Assembly: GCA_963533935.1 (NCBI GenBank)
Contig: CAUSQL010000036.1
Coordinates: 1-15,290 of the forward strand
DNA length: 15,290 nt
Direction of reading: 5' to 3'
Origin: CAUSKK01 sp963533935
GTDB taxonomy: Bacteria; Pseudomonadota; Gammaproteobacteria; Cardiobacteriales; Cardiobacteriaceae
Below, in pieces: positions 7,774 to 12,957 of this stretch. The notes below the pieces were generated by a model, which saw only the letters and a list, made by a program, of their open reading frames with translations, made no database searches and was not told the DNA's origin. The stretch's first letter is position 1. Each line of letters starts with the position of its first letter. The translations under genes and the position numbers were made by a program.

Positions 7774-7806
7774 TTTACAAACGGACGGGCGCTTCCCTTG
7801 TATGTT
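7774..7806. repeat. Half copy of the intergenic palindrome
   Basis: A left arm alone: TTTACAAACGGACGGGCGCT, then TTCCCT and TGTATGTT. It starts 6 bp after the preceding full element and in the same orientation. No partner arm follows; instead a CCGG-rich stretch leads to the protease gene. In the protease transcript (leftward) it would lie in the 3' untranslated region. Confidence 0.7.
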
Positions 7807-7890
7807 TAACGGGGCCGGCGGCCGGCAGATTAATTATTAGTCCTCCCTGCGGTCGGCCAATAACCAGTTCTTCCGGCCTACGGCCGTCAG

Positions 7891-7931
7891 GCTAGTTACT
7901 AGACCGGCCATTAACCGGTCTAATAACTAGC
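7891..7931 (-). terminator. Stem-loop covering the stop codon and last codons of the protease gene
   Basis: GCTAGTTA-C-TAGACCGG (7891-7907) pairs with CCGGTCTA-A-TAACTAGC (7915-7931), giving 16 of 17 base pairs around a 7-base CCATTAA loop. The last 12 or so codons and the TAG stop of the leftward protease gene lie inside it. No T-run follows directly, so it may protect the mRNA 3' end or limit read-through rather than terminate alone. Confidence 0.45.
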
Positions 7932-8383
7932 TCTCCATCACGCTGAATCAGCTCGAAGTCCTTCAGCACGTGCATGCCCAGCAGCGCCTCATCTTCCATA
8001 TTTGGCACGATGCCCCCCTGCAAATTGCGGAATTCCCAGTTGCCAATGGTAAGCCGGTCAAAGCGGGTGTCCTGGCCCGTAACCATACCGTTGGCGGTGC
8101 TGGAACGCCGTTCGCCCAGCCGCGGCAAATCCAGTTGGTCCGCCAGCTTCTTATTCACCGTTACGCCGGTGGCGCCGGTGTCAATGAGGAACTGCACCGG
8201 TTGGCCGTTGATGGTGCCGGCAATGCGGTAATGGTTGCCGTAGCCGGCCTTGATGCGGATTTCCCCCTTGCCGACGAAGCTGCTGCCGCTGTTGAAGAAA
8301 CCGTTCTGCTTTAAATAGAAGAGCAGGCCGAAACAGAGCACCATCAGGCCCATAAAGAATTTTAGATAGCTGTCATTTTTCAT
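7892..8383 (-). CDS. Membrane-anchored retropepsin-like aspartic protease (clan AA, TIGR02281-type)
   Basis: The 163-residue product has a hydrophobic segment at about residues 8-24 that should anchor it in the inner membrane with the rest outside the cytoplasm. A single retropepsin-like domain follows, with QFLIDTGATGVTV; the catalytic Asp is Asp68 of the DTG. ALLGMHVLKDFELIQRDGEL near the C-terminus is the conserved end of this family. Such proteins carry one DTG and are expected to act as dimers; substrates are unknown. I chose the ATG at 8381-8383 because the only longer frame would use a TTG at 8416 that adds 11 residues overlapping a GC palindrome. The ribosome site is weak (GGGTGT). 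The C-terminal tail NGRSSN and stop lie in a long stem-loop. It is divergent from the small ORF at 8471. Confidence 0.85.
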   Translation of the reverse strand: MKNDSYLKFFMGLMVLCFGLLFYLKQNGFFNSGSSFVGKGEIRIKAGYGNHYRIAGTINGQPVQFLIDTGATGVTVNKKLADQLDLPRLGERRSSTANGMVTGQDTRFDRLTIGNWEFRNLQGGIVPNMEDEALLGMHVLKDFELIQRDGELVIRPVNGRSSN

Positions 8384-8470
8384 GAATACACCCGGTTTTA
8401 CCCCGCGCGGGGACAATTTGCGCCATAATCACGGCGGCCATTGGTTGAACAAAAATTTTTAGGAGGAGTT

Positions 8471-8698
8471 ATGTCTAACTGGTTTTTCTGGGCCCTAGCC
8501 GGCCGTAACGCGGATTCTGCCACATTTAGCCACGGCCCAGTAATCATCGCCTTTATTAGCAACGGGGGCCAATGGCAAACCAGCTCAACTCTAAAAACCG
8601 CTTCAAGCCCGACTAACGGCCCAGCGCCTACGAGTGGAGCGCCAGCGGCTGCATCAGCCTGGGCGGGTTCCTGCTTAGCCTTAAACATTAATAACTAG
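8471..8698 (+). CDS. Small unrecognised ORF upstream of dedA (possibly a decayed gene)
   Basis: A 75-codon frame begins with ATG after a near-ideal AGGAGG ribosome site (about 8461-8466) and ends 13 bp before dedA. I do not recognise the product. The first half (MSNWFFWALAGRN, PVIIAFISNGGQWQ) is aromatic and hydrophobic. The second half is low-complexity Ala/Pro/Ser/Thr, as if out of frame. Another frame over the second half reads YEWSASGCISLGGFLLSLKH before a stop, so a frameshifted short protein is possible. The GC content and codon choice are less biased than in neighbouring genes. Alternatives are a true small protein, a translated leader that couples ribosomes to the poorly initiated dedA, or a pseudogene. 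The strong ribosome site is the main support. Confidence 0.35.
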   Translation: MSNWFFWALAGRNADSATFSHGPVIIAFISNGGQWQTSSTLKTASSPTNGPAPTSGAPAAASAWAGSCLALNINN

Positions 8699-8711
8699 AA
8701 AATTACTCATC

Positions 8712-9362
8712 ATGCTTCCAGCTTTTTTCCAAGATTTCCTCTCTAATTACGGCTATCTGGCCGTATTTCTCATTCTGCTGCTCTGCGGCGCCGGCCTGCC
8801 GCTGCCGGAAGACATCGTGCTGGTCAGCGCCGGCATCGTGTCGGCCCTGGGCAAGAGCGATGTGCACATCATGGTCATCGTCAGCTACCTGGGCATTCTG
8901 GTGGGCGACCTGCTCATGTACAGCATCGGCCGCCGCTGGGGTCCGCTGCTCATGGAAAAGGCCTTCTTTAAGAAAGTGCTCCACGAACAGCGGCTGCAGC
9001 AGGTGGATAATCTCTTCATCAAATACGGCAATATGCTGATTTTCGTCGCCCGCTTTCTGCCGGGGCTGCGGGCGCCCATCTACATCATCACCGGCATGAT
9101 GCGCCGGGTCAGCGCGCTGATGTTCGTGCTCATGGACAGCCTGGCGGCGCTGCTGTCGGTGCCGGTGTTCGTCTATCTGGGCTTCTACGGGGCGGAGAAT
9201 CGGGAATGGCTCATGGAAACCATCGAGGACTTTAAATATCTAACCATTGCCCTGTTCGTGTTGCTGGCCATCTTCTACGGCATTAGATTCTATCGGGCCT
9301 ACAAGCGGCGCGAATTCTACCGCCAGACCCGCAAGCTATTGAAGGAGCGGAACCGCGTCTAG
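8712..9362 (+). CDS. DedA-family (SNARE-associated/VTT domain) inner-membrane protein
   Basis: A 216-residue polytopic membrane protein. The early hydrophobic helix with GAGLPLPEDIVLVSAG (about 26-41) carries the acidic residue typical of DedA re-entrant regions. FVARFLPGLRAPIYIITG (about 114-131) is the conserved F..RF.PG.R.P motif with its essential arginines. Further hydrophobic segments lie at about 136-158 and 177-195, followed by a basic C-terminal tail. DedA proteins are implicated in flipping undecaprenyl phosphate or phospholipids across the inner membrane and in membrane-potential homeostasis; which substrate applies here cannot be told. The ATG lacks a good ribosome site, while the ORF ending 13 bp upstream has an excellent one, so coupling is possible. 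Its stop overlaps the stop of the convergent receiver gene in the tetranucleotide CTAG. Confidence 0.93.
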   Translation: MLPAFFQDFLSNYGYLAVFLILLLCGAGLPLPEDIVLVSAGIVSALGKSDVHIMVIVSYLGILVGDLLMYSIGRRWGPLLMEKAFFKKVLHEQRLQQVDNLFIKYGNMLIFVARFLPGLRAPIYIITGMMRRVSALMFVLMDSLAALLSVPVFVYLGFYGAENREWLMETIEDFKYLTIALFVLLAIFYGIRFYRAYKRREFYRQTRKLLKERNRV

Positions 9363-9739
9363 GGGGCGGGCAGGTTAAGAATTTCCTGCACCAGCGCCCG
9401 CAGCTGGTCCGCCCGAAAGGGCTTTTCCACGAAGGCCAGAGCGCCCAGGGCCAAGGCCTTGTCCTTAGTGGCCTGGTCGGAAATGGCCGATACCACAATG
9501 ATTTGGGCCGCCGGATTTAACGCCCGCAGCTGGGCAATGCAGCTGAGACCGTCCAGCTTCGGCAGGGTTAAGTCCATGGTTATCAGGTCGAAATTGAATT
9601 TTTCTTCTTTGTAAATTTCCAGGGCGGCGAGGCCGTCGGCGGCCTGGGCACTAAGTTCCAATTCACTATCAGCTAGGGCCCGGCGAATGAGATTACGCGC
9701 AAAGCTGGAGTCATCAACCACCATTATTTTTTTTGCCAT
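9359..9739 (-). CDS. Stand-alone CheY-like response regulator receiver
   Basis: A 126-residue single receiver domain with no output domain. The acidic pocket is Asp9-Asp10 (KIMVVDDSSFARN), the phospho-acceptor is Asp56 (LITMDLTLP), the switch Ser is Ser84 (IIVVSAIS) and the conserved Lys is Lys106 (FVEKPF). All are intact, so it should be phosphorylatable. I chose the ATG at 9737-9739, preceded by GGAG at 8 bases. A longer frame to 9799 would add 20 residues unlike the family. No histidine kinase, chemotaxis or twitching operon genes are adjacent, so the cognate kinase is unknown. A partner in a Pil-Chp type pathway is a guess prompted by fimX 2 kb away. It is divergent from gcvT and converges on dedA. 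Confidence 0.9.
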   Translation of the reverse strand: MAKKIMVVDDSSFARNLIRRALADSELELSAQAADGLAALEIYKEEKFNFDLITMDLTLPKLDGLSCIAQLRALNPAAQIIVVSAISDQATKDKALALGALAFVEKPFRADQLRALVQEILNLPAP

Positions 9740-9834
9740 TCGGGCGGCTCCATCGTTCGTTGGGCCATGATTTTCCACCATTAGACCTGCCCAATTCAAT
9801 AAATTAAGATGTTTTCTTTTTGAGGAATAAAGCT

Positions 9835-10929
9835 ATGACTGAAAGAACCGCCCTCTACCATTGGCACCTTAAACACCAGGCGAAAATGGTGCCCTTCGCC
9901 GGCTACGACATGCCGCTGCAATATGAAGGCATCGTCGCCGAGCACAAGGCCACCCGCGCCAAGGCCGCCTTCTTCGACGTGTCCCACATGGGCCAGCTGC
10001 TGGCCCGCGGCGCCGGCGTGGCGGAAGCCCTAGAAAAGCTGCTGCCGGCGGACATCATCGGCCTGGCGGTGAACCAGCAGCGCTATAGCTTTCTCACCAA
10101 CGACCAGGGCGGCATCGACGACGATTTAATGGTTAGCCGCCGCGGTGCCGACGAGTTCTACATCGTGGTGAACGCGGCCTGCAAGGCGGCGGACTTCGCC
10201 ACCCTCAAGGCGGCCTTGCCGGCCGGCAGCATCGACTGGTGGCCGAACCGGGCCCTAATCGCCGTGCAGGGGCCGGAGGCGGTGGCCCTGCTCGGCCAGC
10301 TGAACGGCGACATTCCTCAGCTGGCCTTCATGCGCGGCGGCGCCTTTAAAATTCTCGGCAGCGACTGCTGGGTCAGCCGCTCCGGCTACACCGGCGAAGA
10401 CGGGGTGGAAATTTCCATTGATAACCAGCAGGCCGCCGCCCTCTGCGATAAATTAATGGAGCTGGGGGCGGTGCCCGCCGGCCTCGGCGCCCGCGACAGC
10501 CTGCGGCTGGAGGCCGGCCTCTGCCTCTACGGCAACGACATTAACGGGACCACCAGCCCCATCGAGGCCAATTTGCTCTGGGCCATACAGAAGGTGAGAC
10601 GGCCGGGCGGCGACCGGGCCGGTGGCTACCGGGGCGCGGCGGTCATCGAAGAGCACATTAATAAGGGCGCGCCACGGCGGCTGGTGGGCCTGGCCATCGC
10701 CGGCAAATTGCCCATTCGCAGCCACACAAAATTGTTCAGCAACGGCCGGGAGGTGGGCGAAGTTACCAGCGGCGGCTTCGGCCCCAGTCTAGATAAGCCC
10801 ATCGCCATGGCGCTAGTTAAGAGTGAATTTGCCGCGGTCGGCACCGCTTTAAGCGCCGAGGTGCGCGGCCGGGAAATTGCCCTGACCGTCTGCGAATTGC
10901 CCTTCATTAAAAAGGGCTACAAGAAATAA
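9835..10929 (+). CDS. gcvT: Aminomethyltransferase (glycine cleavage system T protein)
   Basis: The T protein transfers the methylene group from the aminomethyl-lipoyl arm of GcvH to tetrahydrofolate, releasing ammonia and forming 5,10-methylene-THF. The 364-residue length is standard. Family blocks are visible in order: PFAGYDMPLQYEGI, FDVSHMGQ, NDQGGIDDDLMVS (containing the catalytic Asp), GYTGEDGVEI, GLGARDSLRLEAGLCLYGND, and TSPIEANLLWAIQKVRR for folate contact. I start at the ATG at 9835, which has GAGGA 9 bases upstream; the ATG at 9820 would add five residues and lies before that site. gcvH and gcvP, the usual neighbours, are absent here. The TAA stop overlaps the cysE start (TAATG), so the two are translationally coupled. 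No glycine riboswitch is apparent in the short 95-bp upstream gap. Confidence 0.95.
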   Translation: MTERTALYHWHLKHQAKMVPFAGYDMPLQYEGIVAEHKATRAKAAFFDVSHMGQLLARGAGVAEALEKLLPADIIGLAVNQQRYSFLTNDQGGIDDDLMVSRRGADEFYIVVNAACKAADFATLKAALPAGSIDWWPNRALIAVQGPEAVALLGQLNGDIPQLAFMRGGAFKILGSDCWVSRSGYTGEDGVEISIDNQQAAALCDKLMELGAVPAGLGARDSLRLEAGLCLYGNDINGTTSPIEANLLWAIQKVRRPGGDRAGGYRGAAVIEEHINKGAPRRLVGLAIAGKLPIRSHTKLFSNGREVGEVTSGGFGPSLDKPIAMALVKSEFAAVGTALSAEVRGREIALTVCELPFIKKGYKK

Positions 10930-11585
10930 TGGGCCTCTGGAGTTTAATCAGGGAGGACTTCGCCACCGTGCGGGAGCGGGACCCGGCCACCAGCAGCGGC
11001 TGGGCCGTGTTCACCCTGCACACCGGCTTCTGGGCCGTGGCCGCCTACCGGGTGCAGCATTGGCTCTGGTGCCGCGGCCTGCGCTGGCTGGCCCGCTGGC
11101 TGGCCATGCTGTCGCGGCTGTTCACCGGGGTGGAAATTCACCCGGCGGTCAAGGCCGGCCGCCGCCTCTTCATCGACCACGGCATGGGCATCGTCATCGG
11201 TGAAACCGCCGAGCTGGGCGACGACGTGTCCATTTACCAGGGGGTAACGCTGGGCGGCACCTCCTGGCGGCCGGAGAAGCGCCACCCGACCATCGGCGAC
11301 AACGTGATTATCGGCGCCGGTGCCAAGGTCATCGGGGCCATCACTGTGGGCCATAACGCGCGCATCGGCTCCAACGCGGTGGTGGTGAAGGACGTGGCGG
11401 AATACAGCACCATGGTAGGCATTCCGGCCAAGGCGGTGAAGAACCGCCGCCAGGACTGCGAAAACTTCGTGCCCTACGCCCAGCAGGGCGAACTGCCCGA
11501 CCCAGTGCGGGAAATGTTCGAGCAGCTGCAACAGCGCGTCTGCCAGCTGGAAGAGGAGCTGATGCGGTTGAAGGAACGGCCCTAG
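10929..11585 (+). CDS. cysE: Serine O-acetyltransferase (short EpsC/NifP-like type)
   Basis: Acetylates L-serine with acetyl-CoA to O-acetylserine, the first step of cysteine synthesis. The 218-residue product has an N-terminal helical part (1-65) and a left-handed beta-helix built of hexapeptide repeats (about 68-150). Catalytic residues are visible as FIDHGMGIVIGE (Asp83, His84, Glu92) and KRHPTIGD (His119). The stretch IYQGVTLGGTSW and VVKDVAEYSTMVGIPAKAV are typical of the family. It is shorter than E. coli CysE (273 residues) in its N-terminal domain, like many bacterial short forms, and ends in a charged, possibly coiled-coil tail (EQLQQRVCQLEEELMRLKE). The ATG shares its A with the gcvT stop. 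GcvT-derived one-carbon units feed serine synthesis through GlyA, so the pairing joins serine supply to its use. That link is inference. Confidence 0.94.
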   Translation: MGLWSLIREDFATVRERDPATSSGWAVFTLHTGFWAVAAYRVQHWLWCRGLRWLARWLAMLSRLFTGVEIHPAVKAGRRLFIDHGMGIVIGETAELGDDVSIYQGVTLGGTSWRPEKRHPTIGDNVIIGAGAKVIGAITVGHNARIGSNAVVVKDVAEYSTMVGIPAKAVKNRRQDCENFVPYAQQGELPDPVREMFEQLQQRVCQLEEELMRLKERP

Positions 11586-11600
11586 GCCATTTTTAATCCA

Positions 11601-11628
11601 TTTACAAACGGGCGGGCGGTTCTTCTCC
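11601..11628. repeat. Half copy of the intergenic palindrome after cysE
   Basis: TTTACAAACGGGCGGGCGGT followed by TCTTCTCC matches the left arm of the 80-bp element with two substitutions and no TGTATGTA end. It lies 16 bp after the cysE stop. The facing arm seems to have been replaced by the GC-rich repeats at 11651-11723. Confidence 0.6.
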
Positions 11629-11650
11629 CTCCGGTCGCCGGTTTTACCGG

Positions 11651-11723
11651 TCGCTGCGCTCAGAGCTTCGCGTTCTTCGCTGCGCTCAGGTGCTTCGCGT
11701 TCTTCGCTCCTTCGGAGCTCAGG
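11651..11723. repeat. Degenerate tandem repeat of about 27 bp, nearly three units
   Basis: Unit 1 (11651-11676) and unit 2 (11677-11703) both begin TCGCTGCGCTCAG and end GCTTCGCGTTCT, differing by one inserted base and one change. Unit 3 (11704-11723) begins TCGCT and ends GAGCTCAGG, with CTCC-TTC-GGAG as a small hairpin. It is sandwiched between a half copy and a full copy of the palindromic element. A preceding stretch at 11630-11652 alternates CCGGT and ACCGG. No coding sense is likely. Confidence 0.6.
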
Positions 11724-11733
11724 CGCCCACGGT

Positions 11734-11813
11734 TTTACAGACAGATAGGCGCTTATCCTGTATGTATTTAAGCGTTTAATTACATACATGATAAGCGCCC
11801 GTCCGTTTGTAAA
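11734..11813. repeat. Complete 80-bp intergenic palindrome (reference copy)
   Basis: This is the best-preserved member. The left arm runs TTTACAGACAGATAGGCGCT, TATCC, TGTATGTA (ends 11766). The right arm runs TACATACA (11781-11788), TGATAAGCGCC, then CGTCCGTTTGTAAA (ends 11813). The two arms are symmetric about 11773/11774 without gaps, with a 14-base AT-rich centre. As DNA or RNA it could form a hairpin of more than 30 bp with a few mismatches. It lies between cysE and the ypfJ-type gene, 45 bp before the latter's ATG, and its right end may supply a -35 box. Confidence 0.8.
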
Positions 11814-11837
11814 TTGCCCCGGTAAAGTCTATATAAT
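11807..11837 (+). promoter_or_regulatory. Promoter of the metallopeptidase gene
   Basis: TATAAT at 11832-11837 is a perfect sigma-70 -10 box, 21 bases before the ATG. TTGTAA at 11807-11812 is the best -35 match, 19 bases upstream of it, and lies in the terminal TTTGTAAA of the palindromic repeat. The -10 is convincing; the -35 is weak in both sequence and spacing. Confidence 0.55.
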
Positions 11838-11858
11838 CGCCAATTTTAGGAGGCATCT

Positions 11859-12746
11859 ATGCGTTTAGACGACGAACGAGAAAGCAGTAACGTTGAAGAC
11901 CGGCGCGACCGCAACAGTGGCATGGGCCTCGGCGGCCTCAGTGGGATTAATCTGCTCGGCCTCCTCGGCCAGGGCAAGGGCGGCCTAATTTTGCTCATAA
12001 TTATTGTGGTCGGCGCCTTCCTTGGCTTCGACCTCACGCCCATGCTGAACGGACAAATGCCAGTCAAACAGGGCAGCAGTCAGCCGCGGGCAGTTTCCGC
12101 CGAAGAGAAAGAACTAAATACCTTTGCGCGCAAGGTGCTTAGTACCACCGAACGCATCTGGAGTGCCTACTTTAAGCGTCTCGGTCGCACCTATCAGCCG
12201 CCCACCCTCGTGCTTTATCGCAACAGCACCAGCACCGCCTGCGGCTATGGCCGTTCCGCATCCGGCCCCTTCTATTGCCCTGCCGATAACAAGGTTTATC
12301 TGGATTTATCCTTCTACGACGACATGAGAAAGCAGCTGAAGGCCAGCGGTGATTTTGCCTTCGCCTACGTCATCGCCCACGAGGTGGGCCACCATGTGCA
12401 GAACCAGCTGGGCACCAGCGCCAAGGCCCAGCAGGCCCAGCGCCGCAGCTCTAAGGTGGAAGCCAATCGCATTTCTGTAGCCGTGGAATTGCAGGCGGAC
12501 TGCTACGCCGGTGTCTGGGCCCACTATGTGCAGCGGGAAAACCGGCTGGACAGCGGCGATGTGGAAGAGGCCTTCCGCGCCGCCGAGGCGGTGGGCGACG
12601 ACCGGCTGCAGGAGCAGGCTAACGGTCAGGTGGTGCCGGACAGCTTCACCCACGGTTCGTCGGCCCAACGGCTGGCCTGGTTCCGCCGCGGTCTCCAGTC
12701 CGGCGACCCGCAGCAGTGCGACACCTTTAGCCAGAAGAACCTCTAA
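11859..12746 (+). CDS. ypfJ: YpfJ-type neutral zinc metallopeptidase, membrane anchored
   Basis: The 295-residue product has a charged N-terminus (MRLDDERESSNVEDRRDRNS), a Gly-rich stretch and one transmembrane segment at about 41-57 (GGLILLIIIVVGAFLGF). An extracytoplasmic domain follows. The zinc site is IAHEVGHHVQ, with His174, Glu175 and His178; Glu210 of VAVELQADCYAGVWAH is the likely third ligand. The product ends with GSSAQRLAWFRRGLQSGDPQQCDTF, the usual C-terminus of the family, in which the Cys residues may pair. This layout matches the YpfJ/neutral zinc metallopeptidase family, whose substrates are not established. The ATG has an ideal AGGAGG site 5 bases upstream and a TATAAT box. 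It is a single-gene unit ending at a strong terminator. Gene symbol by family resemblance. Confidence 0.9.
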   Translation: MRLDDERESSNVEDRRDRNSGMGLGGLSGINLLGLLGQGKGGLILLIIIVVGAFLGFDLTPMLNGQMPVKQGSSQPRAVSAEEKELNTFARKVLSTTERIWSAYFKRLGRTYQPPTLVLYRNSTSTACGYGRSASGPFYCPADNKVYLDLSFYDDMRKQLKASGDFAFAYVIAHEVGHHVQNQLGTSAKAQQAQRRSSKVEANRISVAVELQADCYAGVWAHYVQRENRLDSGDVEEAFRAAEAVGDDRLQEQANGQVVPDSFTHGSSAQRLAWFRRGLQSGDPQQCDTFSQKNL

Positions 12747-12780
12747 TGGTCTGGCCAGCCCATTGGCAAATTCCGACCAT

Positions 12781-12808
12781 AAAAAAAGCACCCGAAGGTG
12801 CTTTTTTT
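12781..12808. terminator. Bidirectional intrinsic terminator between ypfJ and rpmJ
   Basis: Seven A, GCACC, loop CGAA, GGTGC, seven T: a 12-bp perfect stem with a T-run in either direction. It lies 35 bp after the ypfJ stop and overlaps the TAA stop of the leftward rpmJ (12807-12809), so the rpmJ stop codon is itself part of the hairpin base. Confidence 0.92.
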
Positions 12809-12932
12809 AGCGCTGGCGTGCCTTAAACCGTGGGTTGCTCTTGCAAATCACGAAGATTTTGCCGCGGCGGCGCACAATCTGACAATCCCGATTGCGCGTC
12901 TTTGCACTGCGCAGTGAAGACAATACTTTCAT
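12807..12932 (-). CDS. rpmJ: 50S ribosomal protein L36, type B (zinc-ligand-poor, YkgO-like)
   Basis: A 41-residue very basic protein. It reads MKVLSSLRSAKTRNRDCQ, then IVRRRGKIFVICKSNPRFKA and RQR. The start MKVLxSLRxAK and the ICKSNPRFKA core are those of the type-B L36 paralogues such as E. coli YkgO. L36 sits in the large subunit near the peptidyltransferase region. Only two Cys (17 and 30) are present, so the four-ligand zinc ribbon of type-A L36 is incomplete. Type-B genes are in several bacteria derepressed by zinc limitation, replacing the zinc-containing form. The ATG has AGGAG 7 bases upstream. It is transcribed alone, with its own promoter inside a large inverted repeat, and ends in the shared terminator. 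A type-A copy, if any, is not in the window. Confidence 0.96.
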   Translation of the reverse strand: MKVLSSLRSAKTRNRDCQIVRRRGKIFVICKSNPRFKARQR

Positions 12933-12957
12933 GGCTTACTCCTAAATTAAAGAGGGG

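Larger units (their letters stand above)
7457..7891. other. 435-bp gene-free, palindrome-rich region
   Basis: No credible coding sequence is present. The stretch holds a 48-bp perfect-type palindrome (7476-7523), an overlapping copy of the intergenic element (7503-7582), a series of four small hairpins (7599-7675), another full element (7689-7767) and a half element (7774-7806). A run of CCGG/GGCC-rich short palindromes from about 7811 leads into the end of the protease gene. It separates convergent fimX and the protease gene, so terminators are expected here. A small structured RNA in 7599-7675 is possible but unproven. Confidence 0.7.

Noticed and set aside
7462..7806. CRISPR array
   Set aside because: The repeats are long inverted elements of unequal spacing and orientation, not short direct repeats with uniform unique spacers, and no cas gene is present.
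8384..8416. Longer protease start at a TTG (8416)
   Set aside because: It adds 11 residues over a GC palindrome before the natural Lys-rich start of a membrane anchor; the ATG at 8383 is more typical.
8398..8688. A 96-codon leftward frame opposite the small ORF
   Set aside because: No family features, no ribosome site, and it would overlap the leader of the protease gene.
9740..9799. Upstream start for the receiver gene
   Set aside because: It would add 20 residues not seen in CheY-like proteins. The ATG at 9739 has a GGAG site and begins exactly at the domain.
9820..9834. gcvT start at the ATG at 9820
   Set aside because: It lies upstream of the GAGGA ribosome site that serves the ATG at 9835, and adds five unconserved residues.
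10944..11789. A 281-codon open frame antisense to cysE
   Set aside because: It covers intact cysE and the tandem repeats, which give a repetitive Arg/Glu/Ser stretch. No ribosome site or domain supports it.
11586..11858. Insertion sequence or MITE with target duplication
   Set aside because: No transposase is in the window, and I could not see clear target-site duplications at the ends of the palindromes. A MITE-like origin remains possible but unsupported.
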